IMG/VR virus record: IMGVR_UViG_3300032163_000044
Span: 1-39,929 of that record
DNA from: a virus
Length of the DNA stretch: 39,929 nucleotides
Reading direction: 5' to 3' (one strand)
Part shown: in pieces, positions 1 through 8,494 of the stretch
How positions within the stretch are numbered: position 1 is the stretch's first letter
Layout: each line of letters opens with the position of its first letter
Position numbers and translations under genes: made by a program
Notes under the pieces: model-generated
What the model was told of the DNA's origin: nothing
The model's database searches: none
Seen by the model: only the letters and a program-made list of their open reading frames with translations

Positions 1-74
1 CAGGCCGCCAGGGCGGCGCGGTCGAGCTTTAGCGCGACCTCTTGCTCGCCGAGGACCTGCAGGCTCAGCTTCAC
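1..74 (-). CDS. HK97 gp10-like neck protein, 5' fragment (duplicate of the right-end gene)
   Basis: This is the first 74 bases of the gene annotated complete at 39442-39876, repeated here because the contig ends overlap. It starts at GTG 74-72 and shares the GTGA overlap with the stop of the upstream gene at 71. It runs off the left edge and is not a second gene. Confidence 0.9.
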   Translation of the reverse strand, partial: MKLSLQVLGEQEVALKLDRAALAA

Positions 75-127
75 GTCGTCACCAGCTCGACCAGCAGCCA
101 CGTAGAGGCGCTTTGCGCGTCGTGCGC
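1..127. repeat. Terminal direct repeat, left copy
   Basis: These 127 bases are identical to the last 127 bases of the window (39803-39929). The repeat runs through the start of a tail/neck gene and the end of the one before it, so both reading frames join without a break when the ends are merged. That makes the contig a closed circle of 39,802 bp. An exact length of 127 fits a k-mer overlap left by an assembler; a true short phage terminal repeat is the less likely alternative. Confidence 0.97.
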
Positions 128-469
128 GACCGAGAGCACGTTGTAGGTGACGGCGCCGACTACGGCGACCATCGCGGTCGTGATCGTCGGGTAGTAGCCG
201 GCGAGGGCGATGCAGTGCGTCGCCGTGGTCACGGTCTTGTCGGGGAAGCGCGTCTCCTGCGCCTGACTGCTGCGCGGCGGCTGATTGACGCTGCAGGCGA
301 GGCCGATGAGGCCGACGACGTCGGCAAGGTCGCCGTCCGGCACGCCGTAGGCGTTGACAGACGGCGCGCCCCAGAGTTCGTCGTCGGCCGCCCGCGACTG
401 CAGGGTGCAGAGCGAGGGGTAGAAGTCGGCCAGGGCGGCCAGCATGTGCGGGTGTACGAGGGCGCTCAC
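71..469 (-). CDS. Head-closure / head-tail joining protein (putative)
   Basis: 132 residues, GTG start at 469 sharing GTGA with the stop of the preceding connector gene. It has no transmembrane segment and looks like a small beta-rich neck protein. Its slot, after the gp6-like adaptor and before a gp10-like protein and a tail terminator, is where siphophages encode the stopper that seals the DNA-filled head (SPP1 gp16 / HK97 head-closure role). The function rests on gene order and size; no diagnostic motif was seen. The stop overlaps the next gene's GTG across the contig junction. Confidence 0.6.
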   Translation of the reverse strand: MSALVHPHMLAALADFYPSLCTLQSRAADDELWGAPSVNAYGVPDGDLADVVGLIGLACSVNQPPRSSQAQETRFPDKTVTTATHCIALAGYYPTITTAMVAVVGAVTYNVLSVAHDAQSASTWLLVELVTT

Positions 470-843
470 TCGCGCACCGCCTCATCGTAGACGCGCTCGG
501 TGTAGGTGGCTGGGTCGGTCACCATCTCGGCCCAGTCGAAGGCGCCGGCGGACTCGTACTGCTCGCGCAACGAGGCGGCCAGCGCGCGCAGCGCCGTCGC
601 CTCTGCCGGACCGTCGGTCTGCAGGTCGAGCAGACGGATGCGTTTCTGCACCAGGACCTCGTTGGCGGCCACGTTCTCGAGCGCCGTGGCCGCGGCCAAG
701 AGCACGACCGAGTCGTTCAGCGTCAGGAAGACGCCGATCTCTTCGTCGGAGTAGAGCGCGCCTGTGGTCGGCACGATGTCCGTGTCGCGGCAGAGCAGGC
801 GCACCTGACCGGTGGTGGTGGTGAGGTCGTAGGTGTAGGCCAC
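466..843 (-). CDS. Head-tail connector / adaptor, gp6-like
   Basis: 125 residues, GTG start. The protein is mostly alpha-helical: an N-terminal segment containing VRLLCRDTD and YSDEEIGVFL, then helices with LAAATALENVAANE and a C-terminal helix ending VYDEAVRE. This pattern (V..LI.D.D ... YTDEEI..FL) is typical of the HK97 gp6 / SPP1 gp15 adaptor family, which forms a ring under the portal. It lies two genes after the major capsid gene and overlaps the next gene by 4 bp (GTGA). Family assignment is by pattern and gene order. Confidence 0.72.
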   Translation of the reverse strand: MAYTYDLTTTTGQVRLLCRDTDIVPTTGALYSDEEIGVFLTLNDSVVLLAAATALENVAANEVLVQKRIRLLDLQTDGPAEATALRALAASLREQYESAGAFDWAEMVTDPATYTERVYDEAVRE

Positions 844-844
844 G

Positions 845-1102
845 TCACACCTGAGCGTCGTCCGCCATCAGGACCGCGATGAGGTTGTCCTTGTTGACGC
901 GCTTTGGGACGGCCAAACCGGGCCGTCCGTCGATGAGCGCCGCGAGCTCGCGGTTGGTGAGCAGCGCGTAGGGCTCGGTGTCCGGCGCCGCGACCGTCGT
1001 CTCTTCGGGCGGCGCCTCAGCGATTTCAACGGGCTTGCGCTCGTTGACCGCCATGGAAGTCGGCTTGCCCATCATCTCGCCGCAGATCGGGCAGATCGGC
1101 AT
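845..1102 (-). CDS. Small head-region protein with Cys pair and SAP/HeH-like helices
   Basis: 85 residues. The AAGGAG site is only 2 nt from the ATG at 1108 but 8 nt from the ATG at 1102, so 1102 is preferred (MPICPICGEMMG). The N-terminus has one CPIC pair; the C-terminal half (LTNRELAALIDG ... RVNKDNLIAVLM) looks like a short helix-extended-helix SAP/Rho-N-type motif, often found in small phage proteins between capsid and connector genes. It follows the strong stem-loop at 1129-1168 and precedes the adaptor. Role unknown; a head accessory protein is possible. Confidence 0.6.
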   Translation of the reverse strand: MPICPICGEMMGKPTSMAVNERKPVEIAEAPPEETTVAAPDTEPYALLTNRELAALIDGRPGLAVPKRVNKDNLIAVLMADDAQV

Positions 1103-1128
1103 CGTCATATCTCCTTGTCTCTCACGTC

Positions 1129-1168
1129 CGGCCCTGCGCCCCCGGGATGGGCTGGGGGCGCAGGGCCG
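1129..1168 (-). terminator. 15-bp perfect stem-loop after the major capsid gene
   Basis: Bases 1129-1143 and 1154-1168 are perfectly complementary (15 bp, GC-rich) around a 10-nt loop, just downstream of the capsid gene's stop at 1182. No T-run follows on the transcript side, so it may be a partial terminator, attenuator or 3' mRNA-stabilising structure and not a full Rho-independent terminator. It would let capsid mRNA accumulate over the connector genes downstream. Confidence 0.75.
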
Positions 1169-1181
1169 CGATCAGTTCGGC

Positions 1182-2327
1182 TTACGGACCGACCTGGGCG
1201 TAGCAGTACCTGGGGTCGAGCCGCCAGCCGCCATGGACGCACCGCACGCGGTAGAACACGTTGTCCGTGGCGAAGTCGCCACTGAACGGGTCCATGGGCC
1301 CGCCGCCGATGGCGACCTTGTCGGAGGCCTTCATGCAGATCTCCGGGGCCTGCCGTCCGCTGAGGTAGTCCATCTCGATCGCCTTGCCCTGACTGGGCTC
1401 GGCGAACAGATACCAGGTCGTGTCGTTGGTGGCTGCGGTGTCGACCACCATCAGGTAGGGGTCGACGTGCAGATTGAGGCCCAGCTGCGGGACGATGTTG
1501 GTCGCCGGGATCGGCGCCGCCGCCGTGCTCAGCATCAGGGCGCTGGTCAGGATGGCCCGGGCGGTGTACTCCAGGGTCGTCGGCACGACGAGATGTACGC
1601 CACGCACCGCGATCGGCTCGCCGTTGGGGTCGGTCTGCGCCGCCATCAGGGCCATGGTCGTCTCGAGGTTGCCGATGGTGAGCGGCAGGACGCCCTGGTT
1701 GGTCACGGCCTGACCGTCGACGTCGGTGATCGGCAAGCCGAAGAGACCGACATGGGGGCCGGTGCCGTCGCTGATCAGCTGGGTGACGTGCCGCGCCTCG
1801 GTGCGGATAACCGCGTTGGCGAAGCGCGCGGCGATGTCGTCGAAGGCGCCCATCGCGTCGTTGATGATCGCTTCCCAGCTGATGTCGAACTGCCTGCCGT
1901 ACTTCTTCAGCTGGCCGTGGTAGTGGCCGGTGCCCGACTCATTGACCAGGTACTCGCCCTTCTGGGCGACCTCCGGCAGCTGGTCGTCCTGCCCGTAGAC
2001 CTTGTGCTTCGTGGCGATGTTGAAGTTGGGCATCGTGCCGGTGGCGCAGTAGGCGCGCCAATCGGCGACGCTGATGCCGTACTTGGCCAGCATGTCATTC
2101 TGCACAAGGACGCCGAAGAGCAGGGGGAAGTTGCTCGTCGTCACGGCCTCTGAGAAGTTGCCGACCTCGACGCCGTCATGCAGGCCGTGCAGCCAGTGCG
2201 AGAGGCTGCGCGGGTCCTTGCGCATCACCTCGTTGAGCTGCGTGAGGCCGGCCTCGGAGACGGGGATGGAGCCGACCGGGAAGTAGCCGGCGCCCTCAGC
2301 GTCGTTGGCGTTCAGGAACTCAGTCAT
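1182..2327 (-). CDS. Major capsid protein (Mu gpT / HK97-fold type)
   Basis: 381 residues, ATG at 2327 behind AAGGAGGG. The N-terminal part describes a capsid with no long pro-domain; the middle holds features of Mu-like gpT major head subunits: a KYGRQFDISWEAIINDAMG segment (residues about 140-160), an A-rich helix with NAVIRTEARH, and the phrase GVHLVVPTTLEYTARAIL near residue 250. The C-terminus contains the motif DYLSGRQAPEICMKAS. Capsomer subunits assemble the icosahedral head. It sits after the protease-scaffold and DUF2190 genes, the normal order. A strong stem-loop follows the stop, fitting high expression. Confidence 0.9.
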   Translation of the reverse strand: MTEFLNANDAEGAGYFPVGSIPVSEAGLTQLNEVMRKDPRSLSHWLHGLHDGVEVGNFSEAVTTSNFPLLFGVLVQNDMLAKYGISVADWRAYCATGTMPNFNIATKHKVYGQDDQLPEVAQKGEYLVNESGTGHYHGQLKKYGRQFDISWEAIINDAMGAFDDIAARFANAVIRTEARHVTQLISDGTGPHVGLFGLPITDVDGQAVTNQGVLPLTIGNLETTMALMAAQTDPNGEPIAVRGVHLVVPTTLEYTARAILTSALMLSTAAAPIPATNIVPQLGLNLHVDPYLMVVDTAATNDTTWYLFAEPSQGKAIEMDYLSGRQAPEICMKASDKVAIGGGPMDPFSGDFATDNVFYRVRCVHGGWRLDPRYCYAQVGP

Positions 2328-2376
2328 TTCGTGCCCTCCTTGTGGGCGGGTCGTTGCTCGTGTGCGCCGGCTAGGT

Positions 2377-3174
2377 TCACACTGCCTCCAGCAGCACGGT
2401 GACGGTGGCGCCGGCGTAGGAGGTCGCCGCGCCCGCCGTCAGCTTCAGGCGCAGCAGGTCACTCGCCGCCAAGGTGGCGGCCGCCGTGCCCAGACTGGCG
2501 ATGGAGACGGGCGTGTTGGCGGTCGAGGTCAAGTCCCAGCCCGTGGCCAGGGTCACGTCGCCGGCGCCAGGGGCCTCGCCCGTGGTGCACTTCTCGACGT
2601 TCAGGGTGCCGGCCTGACCGGCTACCGTGACGTGCGACTCGTAGGCCGAGATGATCTTGCAGGCGAACGGGGCGATGAAGAACGACTTGGCCACGTCGGC
2701 CGCGACGAAGGTCGGGAAGCTCGCCGTGAAGCGGTGCCCGACCAGGGACGAGCCGCCGATCAGCGATTCGCCGTGGACCTTGACGGCGCAGACCGCCGCT
2801 ACGGCTGAACCCGCCAGGTTACCGAGGGCCTTGCCGAACGGGACGCCGGTCGAGATCTTCGAGACGACGCCGGTGGCGATGTAGAGCTGGTCGCCGGGGA
2901 TCACGTCGCTGACGCCGCTGCCGTCGGAGGCGACGACGTTGAGGAACCAGATGCCCTCGGTGTCGACAGCGATGAGATCGGTCGCCGCCGCGGCGCTTGT
3001 GAAGGCCACGCCGACGATGCTCCCCACGTTGACGGGGCTGCCTGCGTTGACGAGCCCGTCACCACCCGCGGCGTGCGTCAGGTAGCTTTCCTCGAGGGTG
3101 ATGTGCCGACCCTCGTAGGTGCTGGAGATCTCAGTCCCGGCGGTGCGGCCGGTTGCGAGATACAGAGCGGGCAT
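2377..3174 (-). CDS. DUF2190-type capsid decoration / head fibre protein
   Basis: 265 residues, ATG at 3174 after GGAGGT. The N-terminal 110 residues fit DUF2190: GLVNAGSPVNVGSIVGVAF, later DQLYIATGVVSK and GVPFGKALG. Members are small beta-rich proteins encoded between protease/scaffold and capsid and are thought to decorate the capsid surface. The C-terminal 130 residues form a second beta-rich domain (SFFIAPFACKIISAYESHV onwards) that resembles jelly-roll appendage domains of virion proteins. The two-domain layout suggests capsid docking plus an outward-facing part. Family assignment is moderately firm; the exposed role is inferred. Confidence 0.75.
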   Translation of the reverse strand: MPALYLATGRTAGTEISSTYEGRHITLEESYLTHAAGGDGLVNAGSPVNVGSIVGVAFTSAAAATDLIAVDTEGIWFLNVVASDGSGVSDVIPGDQLYIATGVVSKISTGVPFGKALGNLAGSAVAAVCAVKVHGESLIGGSSLVGHRFTASFPTFVAADVAKSFFIAPFACKIISAYESHVTVAGQAGTLNVEKCTTGEAPGAGDVTLATGWDLTSTANTPVSIASLGTAAATLAASDLLRLKLTAGAATSYAGATVTVLLEAV

Positions 3175-3177
3175 GTC

Positions 3178-4572
3178 TTACCTCCGACTCGTGGCCAGGT
3201 CGGCCATTTGCTCAGCGCGTTCCTTGCTCTGACCCTCGGCGAGGTACTTGCTCACCCAGGACTCACGCAGGGCCGCCTTGTCGCTACCGGAACCGCCGCC
3301 GCCCATGCCCGTGACGCGGGCTCCGGCGATGGCTGCGACCTCGGCCGCGGCGGCGTCGATGGCCGTCTTGATGGCCTCGGCGTAGGCGACCTCGTCGAGC
3401 GTGCCGTCCTTGACGGGCGGGTTCGCGGTGAGGACGCCGGACAGTCGCGTCTTGGTCACGTCCGGGAGCTTCGCCTTGGCGAGCGCCTCGGTGACGACGG
3501 CCGCGGCCTTGGCGAGCATGTCGGCCTCGTGCGCCTTGGCGATCTCGGCGTCTTTGGCGCTGATCGCCGCGGCCTGTTCGGCCACCGTGGCCTCAGCCGC
3601 AGCGAGCTTCGTCTGGACCTCGGCGAGCTTCGCCTCGGTCTCTTGCAGTGCCGTCTCGTCGGGCATGTCGTGACCTTTCGTAGCTGATGGTGTGGGTACG
3701 CCCGTTCGGGCGCTCTCGAACAGTTCGAGGACGCGGCCCCCGGCGCCGGGCCGGGTGACGAAGTCGACGCTGCGCCCCGTCTGAAGTTCGGCGATGATGC
3801 GGCCCTTGCGGCCCTCGGCCTCGCCCTTCACGCCGCGGCCGAAGGCGCGGATCGAGACGCCGATGTGCGGCGCCAGCTCCTCGATGTGCGCCTTGTAGTC
3901 GCCGAACGCCTTGCCCTTGGCGTACATGCCGGAGCCGGCCGCGCCGTCCTCCTCGTAGTGCGGCGTTTCGACGAGTACCGCCGCCAGACTGCGCAGGTCG
4001 CCCTCCGGACGCTGCGCCTCTTCGTTCGGCGAGGCGTGGTTCCAGTACATCTGCGTGCCGGCGGGGAAGGCTGTGGGTACGTCACGCTGCAGCAGTTCCC
4101 GGCTGTAGTAGCCGCTGCTGCCCCAGCCGGGCTGAATGAGCTTCACCGGGAAGGTGCCGTCGTCGGCGACGGCGCGCTCCGAGAGGGCGATGCAGTCGCC
4201 GAGCAGTTCCTCGGCCTCCTCGGCGCCGGACTCCGACGCCTGCCACGCCTTCGGCAGCCGCGCTACGAACGACGGGCCCTTGCGCTTGGCGATGGTGATG
4301 ATGCGCGCCTTCAGCTCGTCGGTGGAGTAGTTGTCGGGGCCGGCGCGCCCGATGGAGGCCGCCGCGTCGGCGACGTCCTGCGGCGTGACGATCGGGAACG
4401 AGCGGTGCTTGCCGGCGAAGTCGGCGGCCGGGATCTTCTCGCGGTCGACGCCGCCGCCGACGTTGGGGTCGACAGCCTCGGACGTGGCCTCGGTCTCGGC
4501 CAGCTCGAGGCGCAGCGACTTGAGCTTGAGCACGGCATCGCTCGGCATCGCCAGCGTGCCCTGGTTGGTCAT
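3178..4572 (-). CDS. Prohead protease fused to scaffold
   Basis: 464 residues from the ATG at 4572 (AAGGAGG five bases upstream); an in-frame ATG at 4590 overlapping the MuF stop is an alternative. Residues about 35-90 form a helical domain with IPAADFAGKHRSFPIV. Residues about 125-290 look like a serine prohead protease: the candidate catalytic His is in MYWNHAS, the candidate Ser in HIGVSIRAFG, followed by SVDFVTRPGAGG. After about residue 305 comes a long coiled coil rich in Ala/Glu (AKLAEVQTKLAAAEATVAEQ), the scaffold part, ending in a Gly-rich linker and a terminal helix. An internal ATG in the region of the linker (near 3666) could also give free scaffold. The protease would cut itself and the scaffold during head maturation. 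Confidence 0.82.
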   Translation of the reverse strand: MTNQGTLAMPSDAVLKLKSLRLELAETEATSEAVDPNVGGGVDREKIPAADFAGKHRSFPIVTPQDVADAAASIGRAGPDNYSTDELKARIITIAKRKGPSFVARLPKAWQASESGAEEAEELLGDCIALSERAVADDGTFPVKLIQPGWGSSGYYSRELLQRDVPTAFPAGTQMYWNHASPNEEAQRPEGDLRSLAAVLVETPHYEEDGAAGSGMYAKGKAFGDYKAHIEELAPHIGVSIRAFGRGVKGEAEGRKGRIIAELQTGRSVDFVTRPGAGGRVLELFESARTGVPTPSATKGHDMPDETALQETEAKLAEVQTKLAAAEATVAEQAAAISAKDAEIAKAHEADMLAKAAAVVTEALAKAKLPDVTKTRLSGVLTANPPVKDGTLDEVAYAEAIKTAIDAAAAEVAAIAGARVTGMGGGGSGSDKAALRESWVSKYLAEGQSKERAEQMADLATSRR

Positions 4573-4586
4573 CTCGGCCTCCTTGA

Positions 4587-5414
4587 TCATGCGGCAGCCG
4601 CCTCCTTGGCGACCTGTTGCATAACTACGCAGCGGCACCCGGGATGTTCCGGCTCACACTCGGCCCCGCTGGAGAAGTCGTCCTCGAGCCCGATCCAGCC
4701 GTCGCCCTCGTTGCCGGCGCAGAGCTCACAGACACGCTCGCCGCCGGCGGTGAGCCACGACTTCTCCACCTTCAGGCCGCCGTCGGCCAGCCAGCGGCCG
4801 AGCTCCATCTGTCCCTGCCCGTAGCCCACGGCGGCCTCGTGCACGGCGATCAGGCGAGCCCGGCTGCGGATGTGCAGCTGGGGACGGGCGGCGCGGAAGC
4901 CGTCGTAGAGCGTCTTCAGTTCCTGCTCCGTGCGGCCGTAGCTCCAGCCCTCTTCGACGGCCTGCGTGACGAGGCTGGCGACACGAGCCCGCGTGGTCTC
5001 GTCGATGCCCTTGACGAGCTCGGCGGCGTGCCGCGCCAGCCAGGCCGCCGCGCGCGGTTGCGGCGCCTTGAAGGAGACCTGCAAGAGCATCTGCGCGGCG
5101 GCCTGGCGGTGGCCCGCCTGGAACGCCTTCCAGAGCTTCTCGGCCACGCTCTTGGTCAGCTTCGCCGCGGCCACGGTCTGCACGGCGGATAGTTGTGCGA
5201 TGAAGCGTCGAGTCTCAGCCGCGCCCAGCGCCTCTGCGGCCGGGAAGAGGGCGCGGAAGGTGGCCAGCTTGCGCCGTAGTTCGCGCCACTCGCGGGCGAA
5301 GTGCCCGACGTAGAGCGCGGTGAGCTCGTTCTCGGCCCCCGCCACGGCGCGATCACGGCGCAAGGCCAGCAGTTCCGCCTCGGCGCGCGTCACGGCCTCC
5401 AGCAGCTCAGACAT
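4587..5414 (-). CDS. Minor head protein, Mu gpF / SPP1 gp7-like
   Basis: 275 residues. The C-terminal 100 residues carry the MuF signature: a helix with ARLIAVHEAAVGYGQGQ, then KSWLTAGGERVCELCAGNEG, and the Cys/His cluster CEPEHPGCRCVVM. The N-terminal half is helical. MuF proteins bind the portal inside the prohead and are injected with or guide DNA. The gene overlaps the 3' end of the portal gene by 8 bp and precedes the protease gene, as in SPP1- and Mu-like heads. Confidence 0.9.
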   Translation of the reverse strand: MSELLEAVTRAEAELLALRRDRAVAGAENELTALYVGHFAREWRELRRKLATFRALFPAAEALGAAETRRFIAQLSAVQTVAAAKLTKSVAEKLWKAFQAGHRQAAAQMLLQVSFKAPQPRAAAWLARHAAELVKGIDETTRARVASLVTQAVEEGWSYGRTEQELKTLYDGFRAARPQLHIRSRARLIAVHEAAVGYGQGQMELGRWLADGGLKVEKSWLTAGGERVCELCAGNEGDGWIGLEDDFSSGAECEPEHPGCRCVVMQQVAKEAAAA

Positions 5415-6927
5415 CGGCGGCCGCCTTCACCAGTGTCTCGCGCAGGTCGGCGAGCGCCGCCGCCAGCTGCACCTCCTGCTGACCGACCTGCGTCGAGGCG
5501 GCGCCGTCGGGGAACATGGCGGCGATCTTGGCGTCGGCGTCGTCGATGCCGAGGATGCCGTACACGAGTCGTGCCAGCTCCGCCATGTCGGGGATCACGA
5601 CCGACGCTTTGCCGTCTAGGGTGGCGCCCCTGACGAGCGCCGTGATGGCGGCGTCGACGTCGTGCTCGAGCACCGGCGGGAAGGCGACGTCAATATCCTC
5701 GCTGGGCTCGATCCCGCGCGAGGTACAGGCCAGGGTGCAGAGGTCGAGCAACACCTGTCGCCAGAGGCGCTGACGTTCGACGAACTTCATCTCCGTGGGA
5801 CGGTCGAGCGTCTTCGAGGTCGCGTAGTTCCCCACGTCGGCGTTGCCGAAGAAGAACTCGGGCAGGCCCATGGCGGCGCAGACCTGCAGGAGGAGGAAGC
5901 GCGAATCGGCGGGCGAGGACGTGGCGCCGGCGGTCTTGATCGGGTCGAGGGCGTTCTCGCCCGAGGCGACGAACACCGAACCGGGCAGCGGCGGCGGGTT
6001 CGTCTCGCCGCTCGAACTGCCGACCGTGGTGCCGAGCTTGGCCTTGGCGGCCGCCACGCCCTTGGCGCCGCCCGTCGTCTTCAGGTTCCAGGCGAAACGC
6101 GCCAGCGACTTGGTGATCGAGGCCCAGTTCTCGAGGTTCTCGCGGTGCAGCCGCGCCCAGTCGAGGGCCGCGTAGACCTCGGAGGTGCCGAAGAGGTCGC
6201 TGGCGAAGCCGCCGACCTTGACGGCGTAGACCGGGGAGTCCCACGCAACGGGGCTGCCGCCGATCTCCTCGGGCCTGTCGTCCCCCGTCGGCTCGTAGCG
6301 CCAGTCCGGGTAGTAGGCCGTGCGCATCTTCCCGATCATGGCGCCGACGAGGGGATCGAGGCGCTGCTCGTTCCAGGCGCGTTTGTAGTACCAGGGCTCG
6401 GAGCGGTCCTCGGGGTTGCAGACGACCTCGACGACCTCTTCGAAGGGGATGGTGCGCACGCGCAGCACGTCGGCCGAGCTCGCCGGCAGGAAGCAGGCGA
6501 TGTAGACGTTGCCCGCGACCTGCAGCTCCTTCTCGGCGTCGCTCGCCGCCTGCTGCCCCGTGAGAGCGCGCTGATTGCCGGGGTCGCAGATGAACTCCTG
6601 CACGGCCTCGTTGGCGCGCTCGTCGTCGCAGGAGACGGCGACGCCCTGGCCCCAGACGTAGAGGCGCTGTACCTCGACGCCGCGGTTGATCAGCGGGTTC
6701 TTGCGGTACATGAGGCGCGCCAGTTCGACGATGTGCCCGAGTCCGTCGCGGGAGAACTCTTGCGCGCCGAACATCGCCATCTGCGCCCAGCCGCGGTCCT
6801 CCAGCGCGAGCTCGAGCTCGGCGAGCCGCTCTTGGTAGAGCTGCAGCGCCTCGGCGACAGCGGTGGCCGTCTGCGGTCCGGAGCCGTTGCCGCCGTGCGC
6901 GAGTGTCGAGAGGTCGACGATGTCCAT
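5407..6927 (-). CDS. Portal protein
   Basis: 506 residues from ATG 6927; a GTG at 6939 would add four residues and neither start has an ideally spaced ribosome site. Portal features include ARLMYRKNPLINRGVEVQRL near residue 70, a beta-rich clip/wing section with VRVRTIPFEEVVEVVCNPED-like text, the region VYAVKVGGFASDLFGTSEVY, and a C-terminal crown helix segment after LLQVCAAMGLPEFFFGNADV (typical of portals: MG.P...). It forms the dodecameric DNA gate at one capsid vertex. It follows TerL and precedes MuF. Confidence 0.92.
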   Translation of the reverse strand: MDIVDLSTLAHGGNGSGPQTATAVAEALQLYQERLAELELALEDRGWAQMAMFGAQEFSRDGLGHIVELARLMYRKNPLINRGVEVQRLYVWGQGVAVSCDDERANEAVQEFICDPGNQRALTGQQAASDAEKELQVAGNVYIACFLPASSADVLRVRTIPFEEVVEVVCNPEDRSEPWYYKRAWNEQRLDPLVGAMIGKMRTAYYPDWRYEPTGDDRPEEIGGSPVAWDSPVYAVKVGGFASDLFGTSEVYAALDWARLHRENLENWASITKSLARFAWNLKTTGGAKGVAAAKAKLGTTVGSSSGETNPPPLPGSVFVASGENALDPIKTAGATSSPADSRFLLLQVCAAMGLPEFFFGNADVGNYATSKTLDRPTEMKFVERQRLWRQVLLDLCTLACTSRGIEPSEDIDVAFPPVLEHDVDAAITALVRGATLDGKASVVIPDMAELARLVYGILGIDDADAKIAAMFPDGAASTQVGQQEVQLAAALADLRETLVKAAADV

Positions 6928-6973
6928 CCCTCGCCACACTGACGGCTGTCAAGCGGCGGAGTGGCACAGATTT

Positions 6974-8494
6974 CTAGTAGGGCGGCATGAAGCCGGTGTC
7001 GTCCTCGTAGACGAGGCGCACCTGCTGGGGCAGGACCGGCGGCGTGTAGAACGCTTGGATCACGGCATCCGCGTAGTCGGTCGAACGGCTGATGCGCTTG
7101 CGGATCTCGTCTTTGCTCTCGACGGCGATCTTGCCGCCGCTGGTCACGCGCCACTTCGGCGCCGTGAGGTCGCCGGTCAGAAGGTCGTCGGGCGGCAGTG
7201 CCACCTGCGAGTCGTGGGCCGGGTCGAGGAACTCGCGCATCGCCCACCACGCCGCGCTGCGTTTGTTGACGAAGCCGAGTTCGCCGGAGATGTCGAGTAC
7301 CGGTGTACCCTCGCCGGCGTTGAAGGCCACCACGTTGAAACTCTCTTCGCGCAACCGGTCGACGACGCCGGCGCCGATGCCGATGACGTCGACCACGGCA
7401 TACGCAGCGCCAGCGCGTAGCACGCCGGCGACGTGCCCCGTGGTGCTCATCGTGTCGCCCTGGGTATAGGCGCGCAGCTCCGTGATGATGGGACCACTAC
7501 GCAGCGCCAGCACCGTCTTGTCGGCGCCGCCGCGGGCCACGTCGACGCCGAGACAGGTGAGCGGAGCGCCTGCCTTCGACTCTTCCCAGGCCAGCCAACG
7601 CTCGTTCGCCGCCTCCACCCAAGCCAAGGGGATGACGCCAGCCTCATCTGAGGTCGCGAACTCGCCGAGTACGCGGTTCTGGTACACGGCCGACGCCTCG
7701 CCCCATTGCCGGCGCCGCTGTGCGGCCCAGTCCCCAGAGACGCGCCCGGCGGCGATGGCCTCCGCGAGGGCGACGTGCGTCACGTGCCAGTCCTCGGTGC
7801 CGGCGCGCCGCGACTGAATCTCGAAGAAGCGGCCATTGGGCTCACCCGGCGTGGAGACGGAGAGCGCGTAACAATCACCGGTCGAGAAGGCTCCCTCGGC
7901 CGCGTCGAAGGTCGCCGCCGGGATGGCCTTGGACTCGTCGAAGAGATAGAACATGTGATCGGCGTGGGCGCCTTCCATCAGCTCCGGACGGTCGGAGGCC
8001 ACGGCCGACGCCTGCCCCGTCGTGAGTTTGAGGTTGAGGTGCAGTAGTTCCTCGGAGGATCGGTACGGGTCCCGTCCGATGACGTCCCAACGCAGCAGGC
8101 GCGCCCACTTGTGGATCTCCGGCCAGAGGTAGACCTCGAGCTGTCGCCAAGCACTGGCCGTGGTCAGCACCTTCCAGTCCTCGCCGTCCCGAGTGAGTGC
8201 AAACCAATGCACCAGGATGGCGGCGCAGCAAGTCTTGCCGAGGCCGTGTGGACCACGCACGCTCTCACGGCGATAGGTGACGAGATTGGCGAGCGTCTCC
8301 TGCTGGTAGTCGGCAAGGAACTTGCCCTCCGGCCAAGCGATGCAATCGGCGGCGAAGGCTACGGGGTCGGACCAGTAGCGACGTATCGGCAAGCGGCGCA
8401 GGCGCTCGGCCTCTTCGTGCAGACGCAGAGCGCGCAGCCGCCGCAGCGACTCAAGACGCTGGCGCGCTTCCGGTACCGTCAGGGGAGTTGGCAA
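6974..8494 (-). CDS. terL: Terminase large subunit
   Basis: 506 residues, TTG start at 8494 with GGAGG six bases upstream; the 5' end overlaps TerS by 44 bp. The ATPase domain has Walker A as RGPHGLGKT (residues about 79-87) and Walker B as MFYLFDES. The C-terminal RNase H-like nuclease has acidic residues in CLGVDVARGGADKT, VVDVIGIGAG and STDYADAVIQAF. It packages DNA into proheads and cuts concatemers. The headful versus cos mode cannot be told from the sequence alone. Confidence 0.95.
   Translation of the reverse strand: MPTPLTVPEARQRLESLRRLRALRLHEEAERLRRLPIRRYWSDPVAFAADCIAWPEGKFLADYQQETLANLVTYRRESVRGPHGLGKTCCAAILVHWFALTRDGEDWKVLTTASAWRQLEVYLWPEIHKWARLLRWDVIGRDPYRSSEELLHLNLKLTTGQASAVASDRPELMEGAHADHMFYLFDESKAIPAATFDAAEGAFSTGDCYALSVSTPGEPNGRFFEIQSRRAGTEDWHVTHVALAEAIAAGRVSGDWAAQRRRQWGEASAVYQNRVLGEFATSDEAGVIPLAWVEAANERWLAWEESKAGAPLTCLGVDVARGGADKTVLALRSGPIITELRAYTQGDTMSTTGHVAGVLRAGAAYAVVDVIGIGAGVVDRLREESFNVVAFNAGEGTPVLDISGELGFVNKRSAAWWAMREFLDPAHDSQVALPPDDLLTGDLTAPKWRVTSGGKIAVESKDEIRKRISRSTDYADAVIQAFYTPPVLPQQVRLVYEDDTGFMPPY

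Noticed and set aside
978-2153. Long plus-strand open frames opposite head and tail genes (also 5662-6942, 29485-31143, 34358-36781, 36903-38789)
   Set aside because: They mirror strong minus-strand genes with recognised families and have the Arg/Gly/Val-rich composition of antisense frames in high-GC DNA.
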